A stretch of 29,851 bases of DNA from an uncultured Xanthobacteraceae bacterium (GTDB taxonomy: Bacteria > Pseudomonadota > Alphaproteobacteria > Rhizobiales > Xanthobacteraceae), in NCBI GenBank assembly GCA_955652925.1, contig CATPCO010000352.1, positions 1 to 29,851 on the forward strand. The letters run 5' to 3'. Shown here piece after piece: positions 1-8,180 of this stretch (the first letter of the stretch is position 1; each line of letters opens with the position of its first letter). Position numbers and translations under genes: made by a program. The notes below the pieces were generated by a model, which did no database searches, was not told the origin of the DNA, and was given only the letters and a program-made list of their open reading frames with translations.

Positions 1-3000
1 CATCCCGCCCACCACGACGATTGCGAGCGGGCGCTGCACCTGACTTCCGATGCCGGTTGAGATCGCGGCCGGCAACAAGCCGATGCAGGCCGAAAGCGCG
101 GTCATCAGCATCGGCCGCATGCGCTGCTCGGCCGCATGCCGCATGGCTTCGATCGTGCCCATGCCGCTCGTCGTGAGCTGGTTGAAATAGGTGGTGATCA
201 GAATGCCGTTCATGACCGATACGCCGAACAGCGACACAAATCCCACCGCCGCCGAGATGCTGAAATCAATGCCGGTGACATAGAGCGCGATGATGCCGCC
301 GCCGACCGCAAACGGGATCCCGGCAAGCGCCATGAGACTGTCGCGGAACGAATTGAACAGGCCATAGAGCAGCAACAGGATCATGACCAGGCTGATGGGA
401 ACAATCACCTGCAGGCGCTCCTTGGCCTGTTGCAGCTCCTCGAACTCTCCCGCCCAGTCGACACGGTACCCGGTCGGGAGCTTGACGTTGTCCGCGATCC
501 GCTGCTGCGCTTCCGCGACCGTGCTGCCGAGATCGCGCCCGCGCACGCTGAACTTGATGGGAATGTAGCGCTGATTGCGCTCGTGATAGATGTAGGACGC
601 GCCGGTCTCGAGCTCGATATCCGCAAGCTCGCTCAAGGGGATATAGGCATTCGTGCCGCTCGGGGTGGTAAAGCCCACCTTGATGTTGCGCACGTCGTCG
701 ACCGTGTTGCGCTGTTCCGGCGCCAGGCGGACGGTGACATTGAACTGGCGGTCGGCTTCGAGCTGCGTGGTGGCCACCGCGCCGCCAAGCGCCGCCTGCA
801 CGATGGTATTCACGTCGCCGGAATTGAGCCCGTAGCGCGCCGCTCTTTCGCGGTCGACCTTGATGTTTAGGTTGGGTTGGCCGAGCACACGGAAAATCCC
901 GAGATCGGCGACGCCGCGCACCTTGCTCATCTCGCGCATAGCCTGCTCGGCGAGCTTTTCGAGGGTGGCGAGGTCGCGGCCGATGATCTTGAGCGAGTTG
1001 GCGCCCTTCACTCCCGATAGCTGCTCCTCGATATTGTCCTGGATGTACTGGGAGAAATTGAAGCCGATTCCCGCGAATTCCGCCGCGAACTCGGACTGGA
1101 CCTGGTCGAGCAGCTTTTCCTTGGTCATGCCCGGCGCCCATTGGTCGAACGGCTTGAGGGGCACGAAGAACTCGGCATTGAAGAATCCGGCGGCGTCGCT
1201 GCCGTCATCAGGGCGGCCGTGCTGGGAGACGACGGTGATGACCTCGGGATGCCGCAGCAGGATCTGGCGCATCTTGGCGACGGCGGGCGTGCCCGCCTCG
1301 AGCGATATGGTCGGCGGCATGGTGGCGCGGATCCAGAGATTGCCCTCTTCGAGATGCGGCAGGAATTCGGTGCCGAGCCGCGGCACCAGCAGTCCGACGA
1401 GCGCCAGAAAGGCCACGCCGATGGCGACCATGGTCTTCCTGTGGTCGAGCGACCACCCCAGGACGGGGGTGTAGACCTTGCGCAACGCGCGCACGACGAT
1501 GGTCTCGACCTCGTTCACGTGCTCGGGGAGGAGCAAGGACGCGAGCACGGGGGTGACCGTGAAGGTCGCGAGCAGGGCTCCGATCAGCGCGTAGCCGTAG
1601 GTGCGCGCCATGGGATTGAAGATCTGGCCTTCGACGCCTTGCATGGTGAAGAGCGGCACGAAGGCTGCGACCGTCACCGCGGTGGAGAAGAGGACGGCCC
1701 GGTCCACCTGCATCGCGCTGCCGTAGATCATGACGAGACGGTTGCTCCAGCCGCGGTGCTGCTGCCCGCCGAATTGCTCGAGCAGCTGTTCCCGCTCGTG
1801 GGGCGCTGCCTGGAAATTGCGGAATATGTTCTCGACCAGGATCACCGCTGAATCGACGATGATGCCGAAGTCGACGGCGCCGACGGAGAGCAGATTGGCA
1901 TCCTCTCCGCGCAGCACCAGGAGAATGATGCTGAAAAACAGGGCGAATGGAATATTGACGCCCACGATGATGGCGCTGCGCAGATCGCCGAGAAAGATCC
2001 ACTGCACGAAAAAGACGAGCAGGCAGCCGAAGATGAGATTGTGCAGAACGGTGCTGGTGGTGACCGAGACGAGCGTGGTGCGATCGTAATAGGGAACGAT
2101 CTTCACCCCCGGAGGCAATGTGCCATCATTGTTGAGCCGCTCGACGGCCGCCTCGATGCGTGGCACCACGTCGTTGGTGTGGAGCGTGCGATTCATGACC
2201 ACGATGGCGGTGACGACGTCGTCGTCGTCGTCGCGGCCGGCCTTTCCCAGTCGGGGCACGTTGCCGACATAGACCTTGGCCACGTTCTTTACCTGGACCG
2301 GCACGCCGTTTGACTGCGTGAGCACGATGTTCTCGATATCGTTGACTTTCCAGCCCTGGACGAGGTCGTTGGTGCCGCCGCTGTCGATGAGGCCGATGCC
2401 GCGGATATTGGCGGACTGCTGGCCGATATTGATGGTGCGCCCGCCTACGTTGGTGTTGGCGTTGCCGATGGCGGCGATCACCTGCGGCAGCGTGATGTTG
2501 TAGGCGTCGAGCTTGTTGAGGTCGACCTCGACCTCGTATTCCTTGGTGGTGCCGCCCCAGGTGACGACCTGGACGACGCCTTCGACGGTAAGCAGGCGGC
2601 GCTGGATGACCCAGTCCTGGATGGTGCGAAGATTGGTCAGCCCGATGTGCGGCGGCCCGACCACCTGATAACGATAGACCTCCCCGACCAGACTCGAGCC
2701 CTGGATTGTGGGTGAAACATTATTTGGGAGGTTGACGTTCTGCTGGAGGCTGAGCGCCGCCTGCTGTTTGGCGAAATAGTAATCGACGCCGTATTTGAAG
2801 GTCACGCGGACGAAGGAGAGGCCGTAAAAGGAGGTGGAGCGGATGATGTCGACGCCGGGGGTAGTTGCGAGGCCGACCTCGATGGGGATGGTATAGTAGC
2901 GCTCCATCTCCTCGGCGCTTTGTCCGGCGGCCTGGGCGGTGATTTCGAGGATGACGGGGGCGGGGTTGGGATAGGCCTCGATGTTGAGCTTGGAGAAGGC

Positions 3001-3087
3001 GATGAGGCCGCCGCCGATGAACACGATCAGGCCCAGGAGGATGATGGGCCGGCGCGACAATCCGAAGGAGAGGAGCCGGTTGAGCAC
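1..3087 (-). CDS. Heavy-metal RND efflux permease, CusA/CzcA family (C-terminus cut by window edge)
   Basis: Inner-membrane proton-driven pump subunit of a tripartite efflux system, by family usually exporting Cu/Ag or Co/Zn/Cd. The frame is open for 1029 codons from a GTG at 3087 to the window edge; family members are about 1040-1070 residues, so only the last few tens are missing. The N-terminus (VLNRLLSFGLSRRP) leads into TM1. The TM4 motif DFGIIVDSAVILVEN (about residues 406-420) carries D406, D412 and E419, the proton-relay pattern of metal RND pumps, with Ser where Gly is common. An in-frame TAA lies two codons before the GTG, so no longer start is possible; I see no strong Shine-Dalgarno. 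No adaptor or outer-membrane gene lies upstream; partners may lie past the left edge. Metal specificity cannot be read. A run of five Asp near residues 286-290 comes from a GAC repeat. Confidence 0.93.
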   Translation of the reverse strand, partial: MLNRLLSFGLSRRPIILLGLIVFIGGGLIAFSKLNIEAYPNPAPVILEITAQAAGQSAEEMERYYTIPIEVGLATTPGVDIIRSTSFYGLSFVRVTFKYGVDYYFAKQQAALSLQQNVNLPNNVSPTIQGSSLVGEVYRYQVVGPPHIGLTNLRTIQDWVIQRRLLTVEGVVQVVTWGGTTKEYEVEVDLNKLDAYNITLPQVIAAIGNANTNVGGRTINIGQQSANIRGIGLIDSGGTNDLVQGWKVNDIENIVLTQSNGVPVQVKNVAKVYVGNVPRLGKAGRDDDDDVVTAIVVMNRTLHTNDVVPRIEAAVERLNNDGTLPPGVKIVPYYDRTTLVSVTTSTVLHNLIFGCLLVFFVQWIFLGDLRSAIIVGVNIPFALFFSIILLVLRGEDANLLSVGAVDFGIIVDSAVILVENIFRNFQAAPHEREQLLEQFGGQQHRGWSNRLVMIYGSAMQVDRAVLFSTAVTVAAFVPLFTMQGVEGQIFNPMARTYGYALIGALLATFTVTPVLASLLLPEHVNEVETIVVRALRKVYTPVLGWSLDHRKTMVAIGVAFLALVGLLVPRLGTEFLPHLEEGNLWIRATMPPTISLEAGTPAVAKMRQILLRHPEVITVVSQHGRPDDGSDAAGFFNAEFFVPLKPFDQWAPGMTKEKLLDQVQSEFAAEFAGIGFNFSQYIQDNIEEQLSGVKGANSLKIIGRDLATLEKLAEQAMREMSKVRGVADLGIFRVLGQPNLNIKVDRERAARYGLNSGDVNTIVQAALGGAVATTQLEADRQFNVTVRLAPEQRNTVDDVRNIKVGFTTPSGTNAYIPLSELADIELETGASYIYHERNQRYIPIKFSVRGRDLGSTVAEAQQRIADNVKLPTGYRVDWAGEFEELQQAKERLQVIVPISLVMILLLLYGLFNSFRDSLMALAGIPFAVGGGIIALYVTGIDFSISAAVGFVSLFGVSVMNGILITTYFNQLTTSGMGTIEAMRHAAEQRMRPMLMTALSACIGLLPAAISTGIGSQVQRPLAIVVVGGM

Positions 3088-3327
3088 GGGTTATGCGGTC
3101 AAGGAATGCGCGTTTGATGAGCCCCGCTGCGCGGCCTTTACCCTCCAGCTGTCAACGTTTTCGGACGCAATGATCTCTCTAGAAGGGATGGCTTACGCGA
3201 GCCTTACGGGTGCAGCAGTATATGACGGGAGATTTCGCCGCCGGCAAGCCGCGCCCATGGGCTTGGTGCCGTGAGCCATTGTAACCAGTCGGCGTCGCGG
3301 GCCATGACGGCGCAAGGGAGGAAAGAG

Positions 3328-4095
3328 ATGAACGGGCGTTTCGATCTGACCGGACGGAGCGTGATCGTGACCGGGGGAGGTAAGGGGATCGGCAAGGTTT
3401 ATGTCGAGGAGTTCGCCCGCGCGGGCGCGCGCGTGCTGGCAGCCGATATCGACGAGGCGGCGGCCAAATCGGTGGCCTCCGCGTTGAGCGCAGAAGGCGC
3501 GATCGTAGCGGGGCTTGCCGTCGATATTGCGAGCGAAGAATCCAACAAGGCGATGGCGGCGGCAGCGCTCGAGCGCTTCGGGCGCATTGACGTGCTCGTC
3601 AACAATGCTTCGCTGATGAGCGTGCTGGCGCGGCGCTCGTGGCTGGAAATCCCGGTCGAAGAATGGGACCGGGTGATGGCTGTGAATCTGCGCGGGATGT
3701 TTCTCTCCTGCCGCGCGGTATTTCCGGCTATGCAGGAGAGGAGGCACGGCAAGATCGTCAACATCTCCTCGTCGCGGGTGTGGGAGGGGACGCCCAACCG
3801 GCTGCATTATACCACCTCGAAAGCGGGCGTGATCGGCTTTACCCGCGCGCTCGCACGCGAGGTGGCGGAATTTGGCATCACCGTGAACGCGGTGACCCCC
3901 GGAATGACCCAGAGCGACACCCAGGTGGCCAGCTCCTCGGCGAACTATCTCGCCACGCGCGTTGCGGGCCGCGCGATCGAGCGCGTGCAGGTGCCCGCCG
4001 ATCTCGTGGGGGCGGTGATGTTTCTCTCCACGCCCGCGAGCGACTTCATGACCGGACAGACCATCAATGTGGACGGCGGCAGGGCGATGCACTGA
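3328..4095 (+). CDS. Short-chain dehydrogenase/reductase (SDR)
   Basis: Cytoplasmic NAD(P)-dependent oxidoreductase of the classical SDR type, 255 residues, the usual family length. Visible are the nucleotide-binding TGGGKGIG (15-22), NNAS (92-95), the catalytic Ser in NISSS (about 148) and the YTTSK catalytic pair Y161/K165. An Asp at the end of the second beta strand (D40 in LAADID) suggests NAD rather than NADP. The ATG at 3328 is chosen because GGGAGGAAAGAG directly precedes it; an upstream in-frame GTG at 3271 lacks such a site. It is followed 12 bp later by an FAH-family gene, forming a probable two-gene catabolic operon. The substrate is unknown; annotation as 3-oxoacyl-ACP reductase would be only a generic family name. 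Confidence 0.92.
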   Translation: MNGRFDLTGRSVIVTGGGKGIGKVYVEEFARAGARVLAADIDEAAAKSVASALSAEGAIVAGLAVDIASEESNKAMAAAALERFGRIDVLVNNASLMSVLARRSWLEIPVEEWDRVMAVNLRGMFLSCRAVFPAMQERRHGKIVNISSSRVWEGTPNRLHYTTSKAGVIGFTRALAREVAEFGITVNAVTPGMTQSDTQVASSSANYLATRVAGRAIERVQVPADLVGAVMFLSTPASDFMTGQTINVDGGRAMH

Positions 4096-4107
4096 AGGGG
4101 CGGGCCG

Positions 4108-4968
4108 ATGAAGCTTGCGAGCTATATTGCAAACGGCAAGGCAGCCTTCGGCGCGGTGACGGCGGAGGGCGTGATTGATTTGAGCGGGCGGCTGGGCGGC
4201 GACTACCGCAGCCTGCGCGAGGCGCTTGCGGGGGGCGAGCTGACGCGGATGAGCGAAGCAGCCGTCATGGCCAAGCCAGATCACGCGCTTGCGCATGTGA
4301 AATTCCTGCCCCCGATACCGGACCCGGAGAAGATATTATGTGCCGGCATCAACTACCGCTCGCATGCGGCCGAGACCGGGCGCGAGCTGCCGAAACAGCC
4401 CAGCATGTTTCTGCGGCTGGCGAGCACGCTGGTCGGCCATGAGGGGGACATGGTGTGTCCCGCAGTCTCGCGCTGCTTCGATTTCGAGGGCGAGCTTGCG
4501 GTTGTGATCGGGCGTCCCGGACGGCACATTCCGGTTGAGCGGGCGCTCGACCATGTGGCGGGATACACGTGCTTTTGCGATGGCAGCGTGCGCGACTATC
4601 AGAAATTCTCGGTGACGTCGGGCAAGAACTTTCCGGCCACGGGGCCGCTCGGCCCCTGGATTGTGACGCGTGACGAGATTGGAGATCCGAAGGGACTTGC
4701 GCTCACGACGCGGCTCAACGGTCAGCAGGTGCAGCACTCGATCACCGATCTTCTGATTTATTCGGTGGCGCAGATCATTGCATTCTGCTCGGATTTCACG
4801 CCGCTTGCCGCGGGCGACATCATTGCCACCGGCACGCCGGAAGGGGTGGGCCACCGACGCAATCCGCCGCTATGGATGAAGCCCGGGGATGTGCTTGAGG
4901 TGGAGATTTCGGGGATCGGAGTGCTGCGCAGCCGCGTTGTGGAGGAGCCTGCGTCGGCGAGGGATTAA
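4108..4968 (+). CDS. Fumarylacetoacetate hydrolase family protein
   Basis: Metal-dependent enzyme of the FAH superfamily, 286 residues, which hydrolyses, hydrates or decarboxylates 2-keto or 1,3-diketo acids in aromatic or sugar-acid breakdown. A short N-terminal domain (1-70) precedes the FAH fold starting at KILCAGINYRSHA. Metal ligands are visible in DFEGELAVVIG (E127, E129) and in CDGSVRDYQ (D158), where homologues often have NDVSARD. SGKNF (K173) and TGTPEGVG (241-248) are also typical. The start ATG at 4108 follows GAAGGGGCGGGCCG, and the gene sits 12 bp after the SDR, so the pair is probably co-transcribed. The pairing with an SDR resembles sugar-lactone or aromatic side-chain pathways, but the substrate cannot be told from sequence. 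Confidence 0.9.
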   Translation: MKLASYIANGKAAFGAVTAEGVIDLSGRLGGDYRSLREALAGGELTRMSEAAVMAKPDHALAHVKFLPPIPDPEKILCAGINYRSHAAETGRELPKQPSMFLRLASTLVGHEGDMVCPAVSRCFDFEGELAVVIGRPGRHIPVERALDHVAGYTCFCDGSVRDYQKFSVTSGKNFPATGPLGPWIVTRDEIGDPKGLALTTRLNGQQVQHSITDLLIYSVAQIIAFCSDFTPLAAGDIIATGTPEGVGHRRNPPLWMKPGDVLEVEISGIGVLRSRVVEEPASARD

Positions 4969-5014
4969 ACTTATTACTGGGGCTAATGTTGTATTTTCAA
5001 CGCCAAAGGCAGAC

Positions 5015-5512
5015 TCAAGGCCGAGCCATTTTGCAGCCGGGATTGTAGGCCCAATTGCGATCAAGGCCGACCACACACCATTCCACGCCCCAGGTGGCCC
5101 CGATGATTCCGGCGTCCTCGGCAATGGAATAGTGGATCACGTGTTTGCCTCCGTCGGAAACCTCGACAATTCCGCTGCAGAACCGGCGCGGGATGGTGTT
5201 GGCGGCCCAGGGTCGAAACGCCGTTTCGCGAATCTTCTCAAACGCGACAATTTTGAGATTGGGATCCCAAAAATTATTCTCCTTGGCGTTGAATCGCGAT
5301 GAAATCTTGACCAGGGCATCCGGATAATCGCACGGGGGCACCACGCCATCGTAGCGCGGGCCGGAGAGATAGAAATTCTTCTCGAGCCAGCTTGCGGCAT
5401 TGGCGGCTTGCGCCAGGAACAGATCGCTCAGTGCGGCAAGAGCAATCGCCAGTCCAGCCAGTAGCACGCAACGCGCGGACACGACCACGATTCCCCTTGA
5501 ATTGCCCCGCAT
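5015..5512 (-). CDS. Secreted protein of unknown function
   Basis: I do not recognise this 165-residue protein. From the ATG at 5512 it starts MRGNSRGIVVVSAR followed by a hydrophobic stretch and an Ala-rich AANAAS, a plausible Sec signal peptide cleaved near residue 39-41. The mature part is rich in Trp, Pro and Tyr, with four Cys (in PPCDYP, RRFCSG, EWCVVG and PGCKMA) that could form disulphides in the periplasm. A longer reading from a TTG at 5566 exists but would bury the signal peptide and has no better ribosome site. It is convergent with the FAH gene (46 bp gap) and lies downstream of the RfaH-like gene on the same strand. Real coding is likely because of the coherent signal peptide and residue composition. 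Confidence 0.6.
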   Translation of the reverse strand: MRGNSRGIVVVSARCVLLAGLAIALAALSDLFLAQAANAASWLEKNFYLSGPRYDGVVPPCDYPDALVKISSRFNAKENNFWDPNLKIVAFEKIRETAFRPWAANTIPRRFCSGIVEVSDGGKHVIHYSIAEDAGIIGATWGVEWCVVGLDRNWAYNPGCKMARP

Positions 5513-5701
5513 GAACGTGACCGGCGAGACCGACGGAATCAAGGCCAAGCCAACCTGCTCAATCAAAGAAGGAGCGCCCTGTGACCTTTGAGCAACGCCG
5601 GACGGCCCGCCAGTTGGTCAGTTGCGGCGGACGGGATCAGAACGAAGGGCGTACACTGCGCTGGAGTGCCGTTGGTCGAGGCGGAGGTTTTAGGAAGCGC
5701 A

Positions 5702-6313
5702 TCAAGCAGTGACGACAAATTTCCGCTCAACGTAAACGGGAATGGCCGCACCCATGATATCGAGGAGAACACGGACACGGCCGCTGTCGTCGAGGCGGTC
5801 CAGTATGCCCAGTTGTTCGGCAAATGGACCGGCAGCAAGGCGAACCTGGGTGCCCACCACGAGGCTTTCCTTAAAACAGAGGAATCCGCTTGTGTCGACG
5901 AAGGCAATCATTGCTTCTACCACACCGCGTGGCACTGGATGAGGCTTTTCCCCCTGCATGACGAGGCTGATCACTCCGAACGTTCCATTCACACTCCGCC
6001 AGCGGTGCTGAACCAGATCAAGCCTAACGAATAGATAGCGTGGAAAAAATGGGGCAGCGACATTGGTCAGCTTTCTGGCATGGCGCACGGTCTTCAGGCA
6101 CCGAGGAAGGAAAACTTCGTAGCCCTGATTTTCCAGTTGGCTCTTGGCGCGCAGCTCGCGATTTGGCTGCGTATGCACCGCATACCAGCGCAAGCAACCG
6201 TTATCTGTAACTACACAAGGCGCGGAATTTGCCGGCAGCTTCCTCTCGCTGACAGTCTCGCCTTTAGATGCGCTGTCGCTGACGACCTCATTACCCCTGA
6301 TGAGACGTTGCAT
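5702..6313 (-). CDS. NusG-family specialised transcription antiterminator (RfaH-like)
   Basis: A 203-residue NusG paralogue. Such proteins bind RNA polymerase during elongation and suppress termination in particular long operons, often for exopolysaccharide or lipopolysaccharide. The NGN domain begins at RWYAVHTQPNRELRAKSQ (about residue 42) and includes GYEVFLPR and FFPRYLFVRLDL, both strongly typical. A KOW-like C-terminal domain follows (VVGTQVRLAAGPFAEQLGIL to the end). The ATG at 6313 is preferred over the GTG at 6319 because AGGAG lies five bases before it. It is not housekeeping nusG: there is no secE, rplK or rplA next to it, and a 40-residue N-terminal extension is present. No polysaccharide operon is in this window, so its target is unknown. 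It is divergent from the phosphatase gene across 573 bp. Confidence 0.85.
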   Translation of the reverse strand: MQRLIRGNEVVSDSASKGETVSERKLPANSAPCVVTDNGCLRWYAVHTQPNRELRAKSQLENQGYEVFLPRCLKTVRHARKLTNVAAPFFPRYLFVRLDLVQHRWRSVNGTFGVISLVMQGEKPHPVPRGVVEAMIAFVDTSGFLCFKESLVVGTQVRLAAGPFAEQLGILDRLDDSGRVRVLLDIMGAAIPVYVERKFVVTA

Positions 6314-6886
6314 CGCCACTCCTATCAGTCCTCGTCAAAGTGCCCGGTCACATCTCGGCATATTCTATACCGTCAAACTCGACAACCCCATCCTATCCTC
6401 GTGCCCCCCGAACATCAGGAAAACCGTGCCAGGGCCACCTCCGCCTTACAATAGATGTTGCGATCAGCACAGTCACACCATCTGGTTTTTAATGGCTGAG
6501 CGCGCGGGCTGCTACACCGAAGCACCTTGGCCCGCTCCTGCGCTGGATCAAACATGCGCAGCAATTGGCGCTCAGCCACGCGACGCATATAAAGACATGT
6601 GCATATTAATATTATCTTGGAACTAATAGAGACCAAATAAAGAACGTGACAGCCGAACGCGCAGAGGGACAGCCCATTGACGCTTGCAGTATCCGGAAAG
6701 CGATCGAACGTCACATGTCCCGTCCGCCGTAACAGCCGGAGAGCAAGACGTCATCATCAGGCGATCCATCGAATCGTAACACCAGACCGTGAGCATGTCA
6801 GTCTGAGACCTTTCGCGACGGTTGTATGTGGAGTGACAAACCTCTAGGTTCTCCTCCCGAGTTACCGAGCATCGGCGCAGAGCTGG
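6314..6886. other. Long non-coding stretch between divergent RfaH-like and phosphatase genes
   Basis: About 570 bp with no open frame that I can support as a gene; overlapping frames on both strands give compositionally random proteins. It is clearly more AT-rich than the flanking chromosome, particularly 6585-6645, where ATATAAAG, ATATTAATATTAT and AATAAAGAA occur. It should hold the promoters of both divergent genes and possibly a leader, but I cannot assign -35/-10 boxes with confidence. Confidence 0.4.
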
Positions 6887-7654
6887 ATGGACGCTGTTTC
6901 CATTACTGACGATCAAAGATTGTATGTTATTGGCGACATTCACGGTCGATCTGATCTGCTCGACGAAGTGATACAAGAAATTGGCCAAGATTTAGTGGAC
7001 AACGCTCCTGATAATGCGATCGTTGTTACATTAGGTGACTATGTCGATCGCGGCCCCGATTCACGGGGCGTGCTTGATCGGCTCGCGAGGAATCCATTTC
7101 CAATCCCATATGTCGCATTAAAGGGAAACCACGAAGAACTGTTCGAGCTGTTCCTCGAAGATCCTGGGGCGGGATCTCAGTGGCGCCATTTGGGTGGACT
7201 TGAGACTCTACATTCATACGGAGTGCCGGTGGGCCCGCTTATGCGGGGGAAGGGCTTCGAAGAAGCGTCTGATATGCTGCGGGCAAGAGTTCCCCCGGAA
7301 CATCTTGCCTTTCTCTCGTCCCTGAGGACGTTCATCACGTCAGGGCAGTACTTTCTCTGTCACGCGGGGGTACGTCCAGGAGTTCCGCTGGACCGCCAGG
7401 AATCCCGTGATCTCCTTTGGATTCGCGGTGAGTTTCTCACGAGCTCGCGGAATTTTGGAAGAATCGTCGTGCACGGACATACTCCGGTTGAACAACCGCA
7501 GGTTCTGGCCAACCGCATCAATATCGATACCGGCGCTTTTGCAACCGGGTGCCTGACTTGTATCGTGCTCGAGCGGGGCTCCCATCGGTTTCTCACCGCA
7601 CGTAAGCGGCTCCGCGACGGGCCGTTGCGGGTTGATGCCCCTAGGGGCGAATAG
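6887..7654 (+). CDS. Metallophosphoesterase, PPP-type serine/threonine phosphatase
   Basis: Cytoplasmic two-metal phosphatase of the calcineurin/PPP superfamily, 255 residues, close to the size of bacterial PrpA/PrpE- and lambda-phosphatase-like enzymes. All signature blocks are present: GDIHG (16-20; D17, H19), GDYVDRG (50-56; D51), GNHE (80-83), CHAG (158-161) and VVHGHTP (194-200; H196, H198). It could dephosphorylate proteins or small nucleotides such as diadenosine tetraphosphate; motifs alone do not separate these. The ATG at 6887 is the first start in the frame, with only a weak ribosome site. It is divergent from the RfaH-like gene. Its codon use is less GC-biased than that of genes on either side, as in the neighbouring RfaH-like gene. 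Its stop codon lies inside a 7-bp repeat. Confidence 0.9.
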   Translation: MDAVSITDDQRLYVIGDIHGRSDLLDEVIQEIGQDLVDNAPDNAIVVTLGDYVDRGPDSRGVLDRLARNPFPIPYVALKGNHEELFELFLEDPGAGSQWRHLGGLETLHSYGVPVGPLMRGKGFEEASDMLRARVPPEHLAFLSSLRTFITSGQYFLCHAGVRPGVPLDRQESRDLLWIRGEFLTSSRNFGRIVVHGHTPVEQPQVLANRINIDTGAFATGCLTCIVLERGSHRFLTARKRLRDGPLRVDAPRGE

Positions 7655-7660
7655 CGAATA
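7647..7660 (+). repeat. Heptamer repeat at the phosphatase stop codon
   Basis: Two exact copies of GCGAATA in tandem, the first overlapping the phosphatase TAG at 7652-7654. The same 7-bp unit recurs at the 3' ends of the next three genes. Confidence 0.7.
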
Positions 7661-7787
7661 GAGCCCAGCTGGTGAACGGTCGGCGGTGTCGCTGAGGGTG
7701 CCCCCGCTCCGCATCGAGGCTAGCGCCCAGTCCCTTCGGGCCCGATTTTGCCAAGCTGTCGGCGCATTTGGCGTGCAGAAGGGGAGC

Positions 7788-8072
7788 ATGAAATCCCCTG
7801 TCGTCAAACGCTCTATTGTGATCGCCGGTCACAAGACAAGCGTGAGCCTTGAAGATGCGTTCTGGAAGGCGCTCAAGGAGATCGCATTCGCGCGCCACAC
7901 CACGTTGTCCGACCTGGTGGCCACCATCGATTCCGGGCGCCAGCACCGCAATTTGTCATCGGCGCTCCGGCTGTTCGTGCTCGAGTTCTATCGCAGTCGG
8001 GCGGGCGAGGATAAAGACCGCGAGCACGATGATGCTCCGCGCGAGGCGATGCGGCTCGTGAGTGGCGAATAG
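7788..8072 (+). CDS. Small ribbon-helix-helix domain protein
   Basis: A 94-residue protein matching the alphaproteobacterial ribbon-helix-helix family (RHH_4-like), small dimeric DNA binders. The beta strand is KRSIVIAGHKTSVSLE (about 7-22), followed by helix A (DAFWKALKEIAFARHT) and a turn into helix B (TLSDLVATID). LSSALRLFVLEFYR, just after the RHH core, is also characteristic. The tail is charged and probably disordered. The ATG at 7788 is chosen because AAGGGGAGC precedes it; the in-frame upstream ATG at 7686 would add 34 residues unlike the family. Target genes are unknown. The C-terminal codons and stop lie in a run of 7-bp repeats. Confidence 0.85.
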   Translation: MKSPVVKRSIVIAGHKTSVSLEDAFWKALKEIAFARHTTLSDLVATIDSGRQHRNLSSALRLFVLEFYRSRAGEDKDREHDDAPREAMRLVSGE

Positions 8073-8085
8073 CGAACAGTGCGCA
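8058..8085 (+). repeat. Heptamer repeat across the RHH gene stop
   Basis: Four 7-bp units in phase: GTGAGTG, GCGAATA, GCGAACA, GTGCGCA. The stop TAG (8070-8072) is in the second and third units. The middle two match the GYGAATR consensus best. Confidence 0.6.
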
Positions 8086-8162
8086 CGTGGCAGCACGGTA
8101 GAGCTACCAGTCAGCCTGTTTTTTTTCGTTCGTAGCGCCCGGCGAGCACGATTGGCTACGCG

Positions 8163-8176
8163 CCATTCACCATTGC
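8163..8176 (-). repeat. Heptamer repeat after the tctC stop
   Basis: Read on the minus strand, two 7-bp units GCAATGG and TGAATGG lie 4 bp past the TGA at 8181-8183; in the register used elsewhere the best unit is GTGAATG. This is a degenerate copy of the repeat at 7647 and 9298. Confidence 0.45.
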
Positions 8177-8180
8177 CTCG

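Noticed and set aside
3193..4296. 367-residue minus-strand frame opposite the SDR and FAH genes
   Set aside because: It is His/Arg-rich shadow coding spanning two well-supported genes and their junction.
6415..6988. Minus-strand open frames (99 and 121 residues) in the gap upstream of the RfaH-like gene
   Set aside because: They have no ribosome sites and Cys/Arg-rich random composition; one overlaps the start of the phosphatase.
8111..8126. Run of eight T (8119-8126) as a terminator of the RHH gene
   Set aside because: The only hairpin nearby (GGTAG/CTACC) has a two-base loop and lies too far upstream; no stable stem directly precedes the T-run.
8131..8160. CGTAGC...GCTACG ends resembling the GTAGC-type palindromic repeat
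   Set aside because: Only six-base arms match and the interior shows no palindrome, so it could be chance or a decayed copy.
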